Shown piece after piece: positions 7,060 through 15,034 of a DNA stretch of 28,332 bases. How positions within the stretch are numbered: position 1 is the first letter of the stretch; each line of letters begins with the position of its first letter. The notes below the pieces were generated by a model. It saw only the letters and a list, made by a program, of their open reading frames with translations, did no database searches and had not been told where the DNA came from. The stretch spans positions 1-28,332 of the forward strand of contig JAOTSS010000022.1 of assembly GCA_029864805.1 (NCBI GenBank), written 5' to 3'. A program made the position numbers and the translations under genes. Source of the stretch: Candidatus Nitrosopumilus sp. (GTDB lineage: Archaea; Thermoproteota; Nitrososphaeria; Nitrososphaerales; Nitrosopumilaceae).

Positions 7060-8151
7060 ATGAATCCTGAAATCGTACCAATTCATAGGAAAGAGTTTCT
7101 TCGAAAAGATGGAATGCTTTTTGTAAGGACTGAGGGTATCATCGAAACAATGGTTAAGGCACCTTTGATAATTGCTAGCTTAATTGTTGTTGCATTAGCG
7201 ATGCCTATTCAGACCTCATTCAGCTCTACTAGAAGTCTCGATCTTACTATTTATTCAGATGGTTCTGCCCATATATCCTCCCAACTAGACGTGGATCCTC
7301 TAGATCCTGATTTTGAGGTTAATCTATTTGGTCCCTCAATTGATAATTTTGTAGCAGTTGGTGAAAATGGTTTTTTGCTATCTAGTGAAATAATTAATGA
7401 TAAAGTAACTATCGATACTTTTGGAACATCTTCTATTACAATTGATTATGATATTCATGATTTAATTTCCAAAGAAGGAAGAGTTTGGACTTTTTCCTTT
7501 GATTCACCAACTGATTATTCATTATTAATGCCACAAAACTCAATAATTGTTGGCATGAATGCATTGCCATCAAATATGGTTATAATAAATGATCAAACAC
7601 AATTGGAACTAAGTACTGGCTTATCAGAAATTAACTATATTCTTGGAACTACAAACCCACCAGTAACAAACCCACCAGTAACAAACCCACCAGTAACAAA
7701 CCCACCAGTAACAAACCCACCAGTAACAAACCCACCAGTAACAAATCCTGAGTATACTACCTTTGATGTTTTTACAATATCCATTATTGGTATCTCTATT
7801 ATAGCTGCTGTAATCGGAACAATTATTGTGATTAAAAGAAAACAAACAAAATCATTACCTGTTGTGCAAAATGAAATTACTGAATCTGAAACAAAGAATG
7901 ACTTTCATGATCCTGAAACCATTTTTAATCTAAGACCTGAAATGCGTGAGGATGATAAAGAAATCATCAAATTTATTTCTGAAAACGGTGGGCAAGTTTT
8001 AGAAAGTGATTTAAGAAAAAAATTCCTTCAACCAAGAACCACTATGTGGAGAGCAGTTAAACGACTAGAAAGACAAGGAGTAATTGAAATTGCTAAAAAA
8101 GACTTACAAAATCTTGTTAAAATAAAAAAAGAATTGGAGGAAGAAGAATGA
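7060..8151 (+). CDS. Membrane-spanning protein with extracytoplasmic domain, NPPVT-repeat stalk and cytoplasmic winged helix
   Basis: From ATG 7060 the protein has 363 residues. A hydrophobic segment at about 32-50 (signal peptide or anchor) is followed by a beta-rich extracytoplasmic domain to about 195, six exact NPPVT repeats plus NPEYT (about 199-232), a transmembrane helix (ISIIGISIIAAVIGTIIVI, about 238-258), a basic stop-transfer (KRKQ), a linker and a C-terminal winged helix (about 296-352, with ESDLRKKFLQPRTTMWRAVK). The layout suggests a one-component sensor whose DNA-binding domain stays at the membrane. An internal ATG at 7150 would put the signal peptide at the very N-terminus (333 aa) and is a serious alternative, although AAGGT 10-14 nt before 7060 favours the longer form. 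The gene overlaps the next by 4 nt. Confidence 0.82.
   Translation: MNPEIVPIHRKEFLRKDGMLFVRTEGIIETMVKAPLIIASLIVVALAMPIQTSFSSTRSLDLTIYSDGSAHISSQLDVDPLDPDFEVNLFGPSIDNFVAVGENGFLLSSEIINDKVTIDTFGTSSITIDYDIHDLISKEGRVWTFSFDSPTDYSLLMPQNSIIVGMNALPSNMVIINDQTQLELSTGLSEINYILGTTNPPVTNPPVTNPPVTNPPVTNPPVTNPPVTNPEYTTFDVFTISIIGISIIAAVIGTIIVIKRKQTKSLPVVQNEITESETKNDFHDPETIFNLRPEMREDDKEIIKFISENGGQVLESDLRKKFLQPRTTMWRAVKRLERQGVIEIAKKDLQNLVKIKKELEEEE
7651..7740 (+). repeat. Six perfect 15-nt tandem repeats coding NPPVT
   Basis: The 15-nt unit ACAAACCCACCAGTA is repeated six times without a single change, including third positions, between the extracytoplasmic domain and the membrane helix of the protein above. A partial seventh unit (ACAAATCCT) follows. 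Perfect identity at synonymous sites suggests a recent or slippage-prone expansion. Confidence 0.97.
8136..8140 (+). promoter_or_regulatory. Shine-Dalgarno site for the 8148 gene
   Basis: GGAGG lies 7 nt before the ATG at 8148, inside the end of the upstream coding region, and supports that start and translation as a downstream cistron. Confidence 0.65.
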
Positions 8152-9176
8152 AAACTATAGTAACCTTTGGATTATTCATTTTAGTTGCTAGTATAGTTCT
8201 TGGTGGAGCTACAAGCAATGTTTATGCCCAAGATGATTTGACAATCCTTCTAAAACTTGCAAAACGTGCACAAGACCAAGTTCAAAATCAAATTTCTTCT
8301 GAATCTTCAGATAAAATAAAAAAATTGTTTGAAGAAGGATCTCAAAATGTTAATTCACTTAAAGAGTCAATTAATAACAATAATATCGATTCTGCAAAAA
8401 AACATTTTCTTAATGCAATGAAGATTTTCACTCAAATTTCCAAACAAACAGAGCCAGATGTTCCTACAAAAGAACCAACATCTGAAGTTGCAACAAAAAC
8501 AGAATCATATTCTGCAAGATCAACTAAAGATCCGTCAAATGATCTTCAAAGATTACAAGTTTATGTAAATAGTCTAAAAGCTATTGCTGAAAAATACAGT
8601 GCCCAAATTGATTTCTCTGAGCTTAATGAATTATTCAGATTATCTAAACAACAAATCAACGATAATCAATTTGCTTTAGCATTAGATACGCTACAGAAAA
8701 TTAAAGAAATCATTGTAGAAGTTAATAAAGAAATTAGAGAGGAGGCATCAAAACAAGAGTTTCAACGTGCTAAGGAATATGCCCAAAAATATCTAGAACA
8801 ATTAGATAGACTAATTGAACATGCCAAAAAACAGGGAGTATCTGAAGAAATAATCAAAAAATTAGAAAATGCCCGAGAGAACCTCTCATCGGCAGATAAT
8901 CCAAATGATATAATCAAAGAAATCAGAGAAATCTTGTCAATAAAGAAGCAGTTTGAATTAACAGAAAATGATATACTGGAATCTAGAGTTTTACAAGTTG
9001 AAAAAACCATATCCCGATTATCTCAAATGGATGGAGTAGATCAGAATAGTTTGGATAATGCAAGAGATACATTTCAAAGCATTAAACGTCATTTGTATGA
9101 TGGAAAATTTGATACTGCCAATGAACTTTTGAGAGATTTGGCAAAACAATTACAAGAAATTAAAAATTCTCTCTGA
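8148..9176 (+). CDS. Exported helical coiled-coil protein, unknown function
   Basis: A 342-aa protein with a signal peptide (MKTIVTFG, then a hydrophobic run to about 22, and a VYA-QD cleavage-type site at about 27). The mature part is almost entirely helical and charged, with two halves: a first helical pair (about 30-105), a Thr/Pro/Ser linker (about 106-128) and a longer helical repeat region (about 130-342) in which stretches such as NELFRLSKQQINDNQFALALDTLQKI and the last 60 residues have similar helical-hairpin spacing. It overlaps the membrane-bound winged-helix gene by 4 nt (ATGA), so it is very likely co-translated with it and could be its extracytoplasmic partner. No family was recognised. 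Confidence 0.78.
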   Translation: MKTIVTFGLFILVASIVLGGATSNVYAQDDLTILLKLAKRAQDQVQNQISSESSDKIKKLFEEGSQNVNSLKESINNNNIDSAKKHFLNAMKIFTQISKQTEPDVPTKEPTSEVATKTESYSARSTKDPSNDLQRLQVYVNSLKAIAEKYSAQIDFSELNELFRLSKQQINDNQFALALDTLQKIKEIIVEVNKEIREEASKQEFQRAKEYAQKYLEQLDRLIEHAKKQGVSEEIIKKLENARENLSSADNPNDIIKEIREILSIKKQFELTENDILESRVLQVEKTISRLSQMDGVDQNSLDNARDTFQSIKRHLYDGKFDTANELLRDLAKQLQEIKNSL

Positions 9177-9220
9177 TGCTCATCATAAACTTCATATACA
9201 TTTTCTAAGCAGCATTGAAC

Positions 9221-9415
9221 ATGGCTTCTAAATCAATCATAGTTGGAGTAGGTATCCCTATGATTGTTGTTGGTGCTTTGATGGCTTGGTTATGGGCTCC
9301 ATTAGAAGGAATTTATCAAAATCAGGTGGAACTTGTTGGAAGCACTATTGGAATTTTAGGAGTAGTGTTCTTCATCTCTGGATTATTTTATACAAAAGAA
9401 CCCGTAATGCATTAG
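9221..9415 (+). CDS. Small two-helix membrane protein, unknown function
   Basis: A 64-aa protein with two hydrophobic segments (about 5-25 and 38-57) and an acidic/polar loop between them. I start it at the ATG at 9221; an upstream TTG at 9215 would add two residues. A CATATAC box centred at about 9196 sits some 25 nt upstream, which fits a leaderless message starting at this ATG. Similar in plan to the protein at 2650. The function is unknown. Confidence 0.7.
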   Translation: MASKSIIVGVGIPMIVVGALMAWLWAPLEGIYQNQVELVGSTIGILGVVFFISGLFYTKEPVMH

Positions 9416-9456
9416 AAACTCATTGAATAAATAATGAAAAAAATTATGATTATTAC

Positions 9457-10170
9457 TTGAAAATAAGATTATTTGAAATATTTACATCAGTTGAAGGTGA
9501 AGGAATTCTTTTTGGAACAAAGACTCTATTTGTGAGACTTGCAGGATGTCCTTTTACTTGTTTTTATTGTGATACTAAAGAATCTCTTCCACTTGATTCT
9601 GGAACAGAATATACAATTGAAGAAGCAAGTCAGCTAATTGACACTAATCTTAAAAGCCAAACTTACAAGGTAAATTTTACTGGTGGTGATCCACTAATCC
9701 AACATCAAGCAGTAGCATTACTTGCAAAACATATCCAAAATAAAAAAATTCCAACATATCTTGAATCATCATGTTTTGATATTGATAGATTTAATCATGT
9801 GTTGCCATTCATTGATATCGTCAAAATTGAATTTAAAACTAAAGATTCTGATTTTGTAGATTCTAAACATTATGAAAAATTGATTGGTCATACAATGAAA
9901 TGTCTTAAATCATCCATCCAAGCAAAAAAAATAACTTATATCAAAATTGTCGTTAGCGCTAAAACTAAACTAGACGAATTTAAAGAACTAATAAATCAAA
10001 TTTTCAAAATTGTTTCCAAAGATGATATAGATGGATTTATCATTCAACCAACATATGGTATTTCTGAACCATCATTAGAACTATTATTGAATTTATATGA
10101 TATTGTATATCCTTATTATATTGATGTGAAGGTGGTTCCTCAATTACACAAATTTATTGGAGCTCCATAA
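9457..10170 (+). CDS. queE: 7-carboxy-7-deazaguanine synthase QueE
   Basis: A radical SAM enzyme that converts 6-carboxytetrahydropterin to 7-carboxy-7-deazaguanine in the preQ0 pathway, which in archaea leads to archaeosine in tRNA. The EIFTSVEGEG start block and the [4Fe-4S] motif C31-X3-C35-X2-C38 (CPFTCFYCD) are diagnostic, as is TGGDPL at about 75-80. The 237-aa length is normal. The start is a TTG; AATAAATA at 9426-9433 lies about 27 nt upstream, so the message is probably leaderless and TTG is the true start. folE follows on the same strand and queC lies opposite nearby. Confidence 0.93.
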   Translation: MKIRLFEIFTSVEGEGILFGTKTLFVRLAGCPFTCFYCDTKESLPLDSGTEYTIEEASQLIDTNLKSQTYKVNFTGGDPLIQHQAVALLAKHIQNKKIPTYLESSCFDIDRFNHVLPFIDIVKIEFKTKDSDFVDSKHYEKLIGHTMKCLKSSIQAKKITYIKIVVSAKTKLDEFKELINQIFKIVSKDDIDGFIIQPTYGISEPSLELLLNLYDIVYPYYIDVKVVPQLHKFIGAP

Positions 10171-10233
10171 CGTTAACACCTGACTAAAATTCTAACTAGG
10201 TTCAAATACTAGAAAAATTCTGTGAAAATATAC

Positions 10234-10788
10234 ATGGACAGAGAACGTGTAAAAAAACTTGTTAGGGAATTAATTATTGAGGTTGGTGAGGATCCTACAC
10301 GCGAGGGTTTACGAGAAACTCCAGACAGAATTGCAAGCATGTACAAAGAAATCTTTGGCGGATATGACTCTGATTCGGAATTATCTGTACAGTTTTCAGA
10401 AGACTCTGATGTAGTGATTGCACGCGATATTCAATTTTATTCAATGTGTGAACATCATATGTTGCCATTTTTTGGGAAAATCCACATTGCTTATTCCCCA
10501 AATGGGAGGGTTTTTGGTATTTCAAAACTTGTAAGATTAGTAGAAAAATTCTCAAAAAGACTACAAATCCAAGAACGATTGACCAAGAATATTGCAGATG
10601 AATTATACGCTCAAGGCGTAAAAGGTGTTGTTGTTTTGGCTGACGCAGAACATCTCTGCATGAAAATGCGTGGTGTTAGAAACGACGCAACACTTTCCTC
10701 ATCAGCATTTAGAGGAATTTACGAGAATAAGGAAGAAAAAGCAGGAATTATGACACTCATTAGAAAACGTGCCTCAGATTCTTTCTAG
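10234..10788 (+). CDS. folE: GTP cyclohydrolase I
   Basis: Converts GTP to 7,8-dihydroneopterin triphosphate, the first step of the preQ0 (archaeosine) and pterin routes. The signature EGLRETPDRIA, FYSMCEHHMLPFFG (zinc ligands Cys and His), then GRVFGISKLVRLVE and the third zinc ligand in DAEHLCMKMRG are all present, so this is the zinc-dependent FolE type I enzyme rather than the archaeal MptA type. I start it at ATG 10234 (184 aa); TTCAAATACT at about 10201-10210 is about 27 nt upstream. A GTG at 10222 would add four residues. It lies 63 nt after queE. Confidence 0.93.
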   Translation: MDRERVKKLVRELIIEVGEDPTREGLRETPDRIASMYKEIFGGYDSDSELSVQFSEDSDVVIARDIQFYSMCEHHMLPFFGKIHIAYSPNGRVFGISKLVRLVEKFSKRLQIQERLTKNIADELYAQGVKGVVVLADAEHLCMKMRGVRNDATLSSSAFRGIYENKEEKAGIMTLIRKRASDSF

Positions 10789-10821
10789 ACATACTGAAAA
10801 ATTAAATAATCAATATTTTTC

Positions 10822-11082
10822 ATGAACAACATGGGAGCAAATCCATATGTCCACATTCCAAAAGAATCTTGGCCTAGTTGGACATGGTATGCTATTGAAT
10901 TTGGAATTGTTATAGCAATCTCCATGTTAGTCTCTAGAGAGATTACTAACTCTATTGAAAATCTTACTCCTGAAGTACAAAATTATGTTTTCATGGGGAC
11001 TGTTGGATTGATCTTCTTAGCTTGGTATATTGGAATAAGAGGCTTTATTCTGAAAAAGAAAATTCTTCGAAATAGCTACTAG
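10822..11082 (+). CDS. Small two-helix membrane protein, unknown function
   Basis: An 86-aa protein: a polar N-terminus with PKESWPSWTWY just before the first membrane helix (about 23-40), a polar loop (about 41-55), a second helix (about 56-75) and a basic tail (LKKKILRNSY). The ATG at 10831 is a second possible start. ATTAAATA at 10801-10808 could be its TATA box, better placed for 10831. Its stop lies 2 nt from the end of the convergent queC. No family was recognised. Confidence 0.7.
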   Translation: MNNMGANPYVHIPKESWPSWTWYAIEFGIVIAISMLVSREITNSIENLTPEVQNYVFMGTVGLIFLAWYIGIRGFILKKKILRNSY

Positions 11083-11084
11083 AC

Positions 11085-11759
11085 TTATTTTAAATACTTT
11101 GTTTTATCAATGATACCGGCTTTCTCAAATGCAATTTTTCTATTATTACAGGATTCACAAATCCCACAATGGTGTTTTTTATTTGAATAACAACTCCAAG
11201 TTTTAAAAATAGAATCTCCCAATACTTTCTTCCCAGATTTTAGCAAATCACTTTTTGATAATCCCTTACGATAGGGAGACCAAATCTCTATGTTTTTTCG
11301 TAGTTTTGATTTAATTCCATCTATCTCACCCTGGTTAAATGCAGATTCAAGTTTTTTAGCGAAAATAGGTCTACAGTCAGGATAATGTTGATCTCCTGTA
11401 TGTGCACCATATATGACTAGTTCTGCATTAAGTGTAAAAGCCCACGCAGATGCAATCGATAGAAATACAGCATTTCTAATTGGAACCACTATTGAATATT
11501 CAAATTTGCTTGGAATTTTCTTTTTTGAACTTGTCAAAACATTAGAGTCACCATACAATTCTTTCATAAAGCCTATATCGATTATTTTATGCTGTTTTAA
11601 TCCAAGTTTTTTTGCGAAAGATTTTGCTGCCGTAATTTCATTATTCGCTTTTTGTCCATACGAGAATGTAATTCCATACAACTCATATTTTGATTTCAAA
11701 AATGAAACTGCACAAACTGAGTCTACTCCTCCACTGAATACAATAACTGCTTTTTTCAT
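11085..11759 (-). CDS. queC: 7-cyano-7-deazaguanine (preQ0) synthase QueC
   Basis: ATP-dependent enzyme that turns 7-carboxy-7-deazaguanine into preQ0, the precursor of archaeosine. The PP-loop SGGVDS is at about 9-14, YGAHTGDQHYPDCR is the family's substrate-site block, and the zinc knuckle is C190, C198, C201, C204. I start it at the ATG at 11759 (224 aa), because the longer frame would run into homoserine kinase and would add a poorly conserved tail. It sits 13 nt after thrB on the same strand. QueD (6-pyruvoyl tetrahydropterin synthase family) is not in the window. Confidence 0.92.
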   Translation of the reverse strand: MKKAVIVFSGGVDSVCAVSFLKSKYELYGITFSYGQKANNEITAAKSFAKKLGLKQHKIIDIGFMKELYGDSNVLTSSKKKIPSKFEYSIVVPIRNAVFLSIASAWAFTLNAELVIYGAHTGDQHYPDCRPIFAKKLESAFNQGEIDGIKSKLRKNIEIWSPYRKGLSKSDLLKSGKKVLGDSIFKTWSCYSNKKHHCGICESCNNRKIAFEKAGIIDKTKYLK

Positions 11760-11772
11760 ATTACTTTCAAAA

Positions 11773-12693
11773 TTATTTTTTCTTGTTTGCTGCACCTTTA
11801 CTTGGTTTACAGATTATTGTTTGACATTTAATATTTGCAGATGCAAATCCTTTGGACATTGCCAAACTAATCTTTTTCAAATTAGCAGATTTTTGTGAAA
11901 ATGCAATAATTGAAGGTCCTGCACCACTGATTGTAACACCTAGTGCACCTGCTTTTAGAGCATTTTCCTTTACTTTGGCATAACCTGGAATCATATGTTG
12001 TCTTGCTGGCTCAACTATGACGTCTTTTATTGAATTTCCTATCAATTCTGGATCTTTTTTCATAAACCCTGCAACAATTGCAGATGCATTTGATATATTC
12101 AAAACACTATCCATCAATTTTACATTCTTTGGAATTACTCCTCTTGATACTTTGGTTTTCTTTTTTGGTACGTCAAGTTTTGGAACTGCAACACACATTC
12201 TAAGATTAGTTGGAGGTTCTACCCTAATGACATCCAATGGCTCAGTCTTAACAATAACAAATCCCCCTAGAACCGAAGCTGCTACATTATCGTAGTGAAC
12301 TGTTCCAGCACTGGCTTTTTCACCAGAACCTGCAAATTCTATCAAACTGTTTCCATCAAGTCCTAGTCCAAATAATTTGTCAAATGCCACTGCCGTTGCA
12401 GCTGCTGATGCAGCACTACTGCCCATCCCAAATCCTGCAGGAACTCCTTTTTTTATTTTAATTTCAATTCCGCTTTTTATCTTGAATTTTTTTATCATAT
12501 TTTTTACTACTAGTCCTGCAGTATTATTTTCAGGATTTGTGGGGATATTATCCTCAGTAACTATTGTAATCCCGTTTTTAGTTTTTGTTAGTGTTACTTC
12601 ATCATAAAATGCATCTATTGCCAATCCAAACACGTCAAATCCTGGGCCTAAATTAGCAGTAGATGACGGTGCTTTGACAGATATTGATTTCAT
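11773..12693 (-). CDS. thrB: Homoserine kinase (GHMP kinase family)
   Basis: Phosphorylates homoserine in threonine biosynthesis. KAPSSTANLGPGFDVFGLA at the N-terminus and the ATP-binding motif PAGFGMGSSAASA at about 85-97 identify a GHMP kinase of the ThrB type, and VTISGAGPSIIAF near the C-terminus is the third GHMP motif. Length is 306 aa from the ATG at 12691-12693, normal for the family. The start overlaps the TGA of the GPN gene (TGATG), and GGAGGT 9 nt upstream is a good Shine-Dalgarno site, so it is a downstream cistron translated by reinitiation or internal initiation. Confidence 0.93.
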   Translation of the reverse strand: MKSISVKAPSSTANLGPGFDVFGLAIDAFYDEVTLTKTKNGITIVTEDNIPTNPENNTAGLVVKNMIKKFKIKSGIEIKIKKGVPAGFGMGSSAASAAATAVAFDKLFGLGLDGNSLIEFAGSGEKASAGTVHYDNVAASVLGGFVIVKTEPLDVIRVEPPTNLRMCVAVPKLDVPKKKTKVSRGVIPKNVKLMDSVLNISNASAIVAGFMKKDPELIGNSIKDVIVEPARQHMIPGYAKVKENALKAGALGVTISGAGPSIIAFSQKSANLKKISLAMSKGFASANIKCQTIICKPSKGAANKKK

Positions 12694-13538
12694 CAATCTT
12701 CTACCTCCTCACCTAAATTAAGAATTCTGCTCAATGCACCTTGAAGATTTACTAGTCCATCTCCAGTTACATTGGAAATTGGGATCAATCCCTGTGCAAA
12801 TCCTCCTAGATTCAAGCCTCGTAAAATGCTTGTTGTTAATGAATATGTATCTCCATCTGCTTCTTTAGAGATTGCATTCTCTAATGTACTCAAATTTGTC
12901 GACCATTGCAATATCTCCTTTAACTTATCCTCAATAAGATCTGTTTTAGTTACTACATTGACTGTAGGTAGATTCAAACGTAATCTAATTGAAGTGGCAA
13001 GAAGTGCAATTGAAACAAAATTAACTGGAGTAGTAATTAATGCACCATCAAAAAGAAAAATATTTGTTTTTTCATCTGATGAAATATTCTCTACAAAAAA
13101 CCGTCCACTAGAACGATACGCAAATAATTCAATTTGGCCTGGCGTATCAACAATGAGATAATCTGGATTTATTCTGTTTACCTCATTTTGAATGTCGTCA
13201 ATTTTTGCAGCAATTAAATCACTTGCCATTACCATTGCACCGTTTGGGCCAAGATCATATTGATGCATTATAGATATGATATCTACATAATTCCTAACAT
13301 CAACATCACAAGTATAGGGCATGTTCTCTACTCCTGGATCCAAATTCAAAACAGCTACAAAAGCTCCATTTTTTGTGTAATAATCATATAGTTTTGATGT
13401 GAGTAATGATTTTCCAGAACCAGCTGTACCAGAAACAAAAATAGTTTTCAAACCTGACTGGTTCTTTATTTGCTCATATTTCAAACTAACTTGTTGCCAA
13501 TTTCCCACAAAATCCAAATTTGCATTAAAAAAATTCAA
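12693..13538 (-). CDS. GPN-loop GTPase
   Basis: A P-loop GTPase of the GPN family, whose eukaryotic members help RNA polymerase II assembly. Walker A GTAGSGKS at 37-44, the GPN motif in YDLGPNGAMV (G97-P98-N99), the Walker B/G3 block DTPGQIE at 131-137 and the G4 TKTD are all present. The TTG at 13538 gives an N-terminal extension of about 30 residues that most family members do not have; a TTG at 13451 (residue 30, just before KTIFVSGTAG) is an alternative. A TTTTAATTAAATAAA-like box about 27 nt upstream of 13538 favours the longer form. It is transcribed with thrB. Confidence 0.88.
   Translation of the reverse strand: MNFFNANLDFVGNWQQVSLKYEQIKNQSGLKTIFVSGTAGSGKSLLTSKLYDYYTKNGAFVAVLNLDPGVENMPYTCDVDVRNYVDIISIMHQYDLGPNGAMVMASDLIAAKIDDIQNEVNRINPDYLIVDTPGQIELFAYRSSGRFFVENISSDEKTNIFLFDGALITTPVNFVSIALLATSIRLRLNLPTVNVVTKTDLIEDKLKEILQWSTNLSTLENAISKEADGDTYSLTTSILRGLNLGGFAQGLIPISNVTGDGLVNLQGALSRILNLGEEVED
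12703..12708 (-). promoter_or_regulatory. Shine-Dalgarno site for thrB
   Basis: GGAGGT (minus strand) lies 9 nt before the thrB ATG and inside the end of the GPN GTPase coding region. It decides the ATG at 12693 over the TTG one codon upstream. Confidence 0.7.
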
Positions 13539-13791
13539 AAAATCTGACTTTCTCCGATTCTCTTTTATTTAATTAAAAGGATAATTCGAAAAAATTATCT
13601 AAGATTTAATGATAAACTATGAAAAAGAAATTTTCATAGTTTTGAATGCTGAACTCGTTATTTACAGAACTTCAAAATCAACACAAAAACATGAATTAAA
13701 TCAATTTTTTGTGCCTACTTTTTGATGTGCATTTTCTGATGACTAGGAATTTACTCAACTTTCATATTTGATTCCTCAAAAAAATCATCAC

Positions 13792-14796
13792 ATGAACTGG
13801 AGACTTGTTGCTATTCCTATTACCCTAATTCCTATTTTCATCATTGCCATTCAATTTGATATTCAGTTAGATGATGTCTTGGCAATTGGGATATTTCCTT
13901 TTGTTGGTGCAATTATTGTAATGATGATCAAACTAGGTTTACAGGGGATTAAATTTGCATATATCACAAGAAAATACCTTGGAAACTTTGACTCGTTTTT
14001 CAAACTGACAGGTGTTAGAATTGGAAGCGAATTTATCAAATTTACAACTCCTATGTTTGTTGGAGCAGAATTTGTTGTAATCTATTATTTGCACAAAAAA
14101 GGAGTCAATCCTGCAAAAGCTGCATGGATTGCTATAATGGATATTGTGACTGAAGTATTTGCAGCAGGCCTGTTATCAATTATGGCAGGAATCATTGCAT
14201 TACTAAATGGCGCATATGTAGTTGCAGCTGTTATTTTAGTTACTAGCATTGTTATTACGTCTTTATGGATGGTAATGTTTTTCCTTTCCTCTAAACACAC
14301 ATTTCAGGTTCCAAACGTGTTATCAAACATTGTAAAAAGATTTGGCAAAGAGAAAGGAGTCAGAGCAATTGACAAAACAAACATTTGGATGGAAGAAGTA
14401 TGTACTATGAGCAGAGAAAATCTAAAGACTCCCGAATCTAAAAAAATCTTTACAGTCTCCTTTTTGCTTTCACTTGCATCTTGGTCATTTTATGGAATCT
14501 CATTTATGATCATTGCAATGGGAACTGGTTATGTCATTAGTGCATATGATTCTGTTATGGCAGTTATGGGTGCAAACGCAATTGGAAATTTGCCAATCAC
14601 TATAGGTGGTTCTGGTTTGGCTGAGTTTGGAATTATTGCATATCTAAATAACTTGGATCCCTTTGCATTTGAAATCTCTGAGGGAATTGAAGGCTGGAAT
14701 GCTGTTATTGGATGGAGAATTGCAACGTACTATGTGCCAATTGTGATTACCTGGTTACTTTTAGTAAAATTAGCCTTGAGTAAAATATCGAAATAA
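13792..14796 (+). CDS. Flippase-like membrane protein (lysylphosphatidylglycerol synthase TM-domain family)
   Basis: A polytopic membrane protein of 334 residues from ATG 13792, with about eight hydrophobic helices. The block GVRIGSEFIKFTTPMFVG and the later ANAIGNLPITIGGSGLAEFG are the conserved parts of the UPF0104/LPG-synthase transmembrane (AglD-related) family, whose archaeal members have been linked to lipid-linked sugar metabolism. A TTG at 13768 would add eight residues; ATG is preferred because those residues are polar and not conserved. Its role here is not known. A 9-nt inverted repeat (14816-14857) lies after the stop. Confidence 0.82.
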   Translation: MNWRLVAIPITLIPIFIIAIQFDIQLDDVLAIGIFPFVGAIIVMMIKLGLQGIKFAYITRKYLGNFDSFFKLTGVRIGSEFIKFTTPMFVGAEFVVIYYLHKKGVNPAKAAWIAIMDIVTEVFAAGLLSIMAGIIALLNGAYVVAAVILVTSIVITSLWMVMFFLSSKHTFQVPNVLSNIVKRFGKEKGVRAIDKTNIWMEEVCTMSRENLKTPESKKIFTVSFLLSLASWSFYGISFMIIAMGTGYVISAYDSVMAVMGANAIGNLPITIGGSGLAEFGIIAYLNNLDPFAFEISEGIEGWNAVIGWRIATYYVPIVITWLLLVKLALSKISK

Positions 14797-14815
14797 CATT
14801 CACATTGAAACTGCA

Positions 14816-14857
14816 TGTTGATTTGATCAATTATTTTAGATTGTTACTAAATCAACA
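14816..14857. repeat. 9-nt inverted repeat downstream of the flippase-like gene
   Basis: TGTTGATTT at 14816-14824 is perfectly complementary to AAATCAACA at 14849-14857, with a 24-nt spacer. It lies 20 nt after the stop codon at 14796, so it may shape or end the transcript. It could also be chance in AT-rich DNA. I see nothing else in the 238-nt gap except a TATA-like TTTATCTTAAAAC before the next gene. Confidence 0.3.
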
Positions 14858-15034
14858 AGCAACTCTTTCATTTGACATAACTATATTCTATTCAGTATGA
14901 AATCATTCTCAATTAGGCTCAAAATTAGATATATCAAATTTAATATCCAAAATAACTCAGATCATCATAGTTCATTTATGTAGTAAAAAACTATCATGGA
15001 AACCACTTTATCTTAAAACGAATTTTTTCGATTA

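Noticed and set aside
7651..7740. CRISPR array
   Set aside because: The 15-nt units are contiguous with no spacers and stay in frame inside a coding region.
7624..7845. Minus-strand frame full of repeated Cys-Tyr-Trp-Trp
   Set aside because: It is the reverse reading of the NPPVT tandem repeats within a well-supported plus-strand gene.
11413..11898. 161-aa plus-strand frame over queC and thrB
   Set aside because: It is antisense to two genes with intact catalytic motifs and has no recognisable domain.
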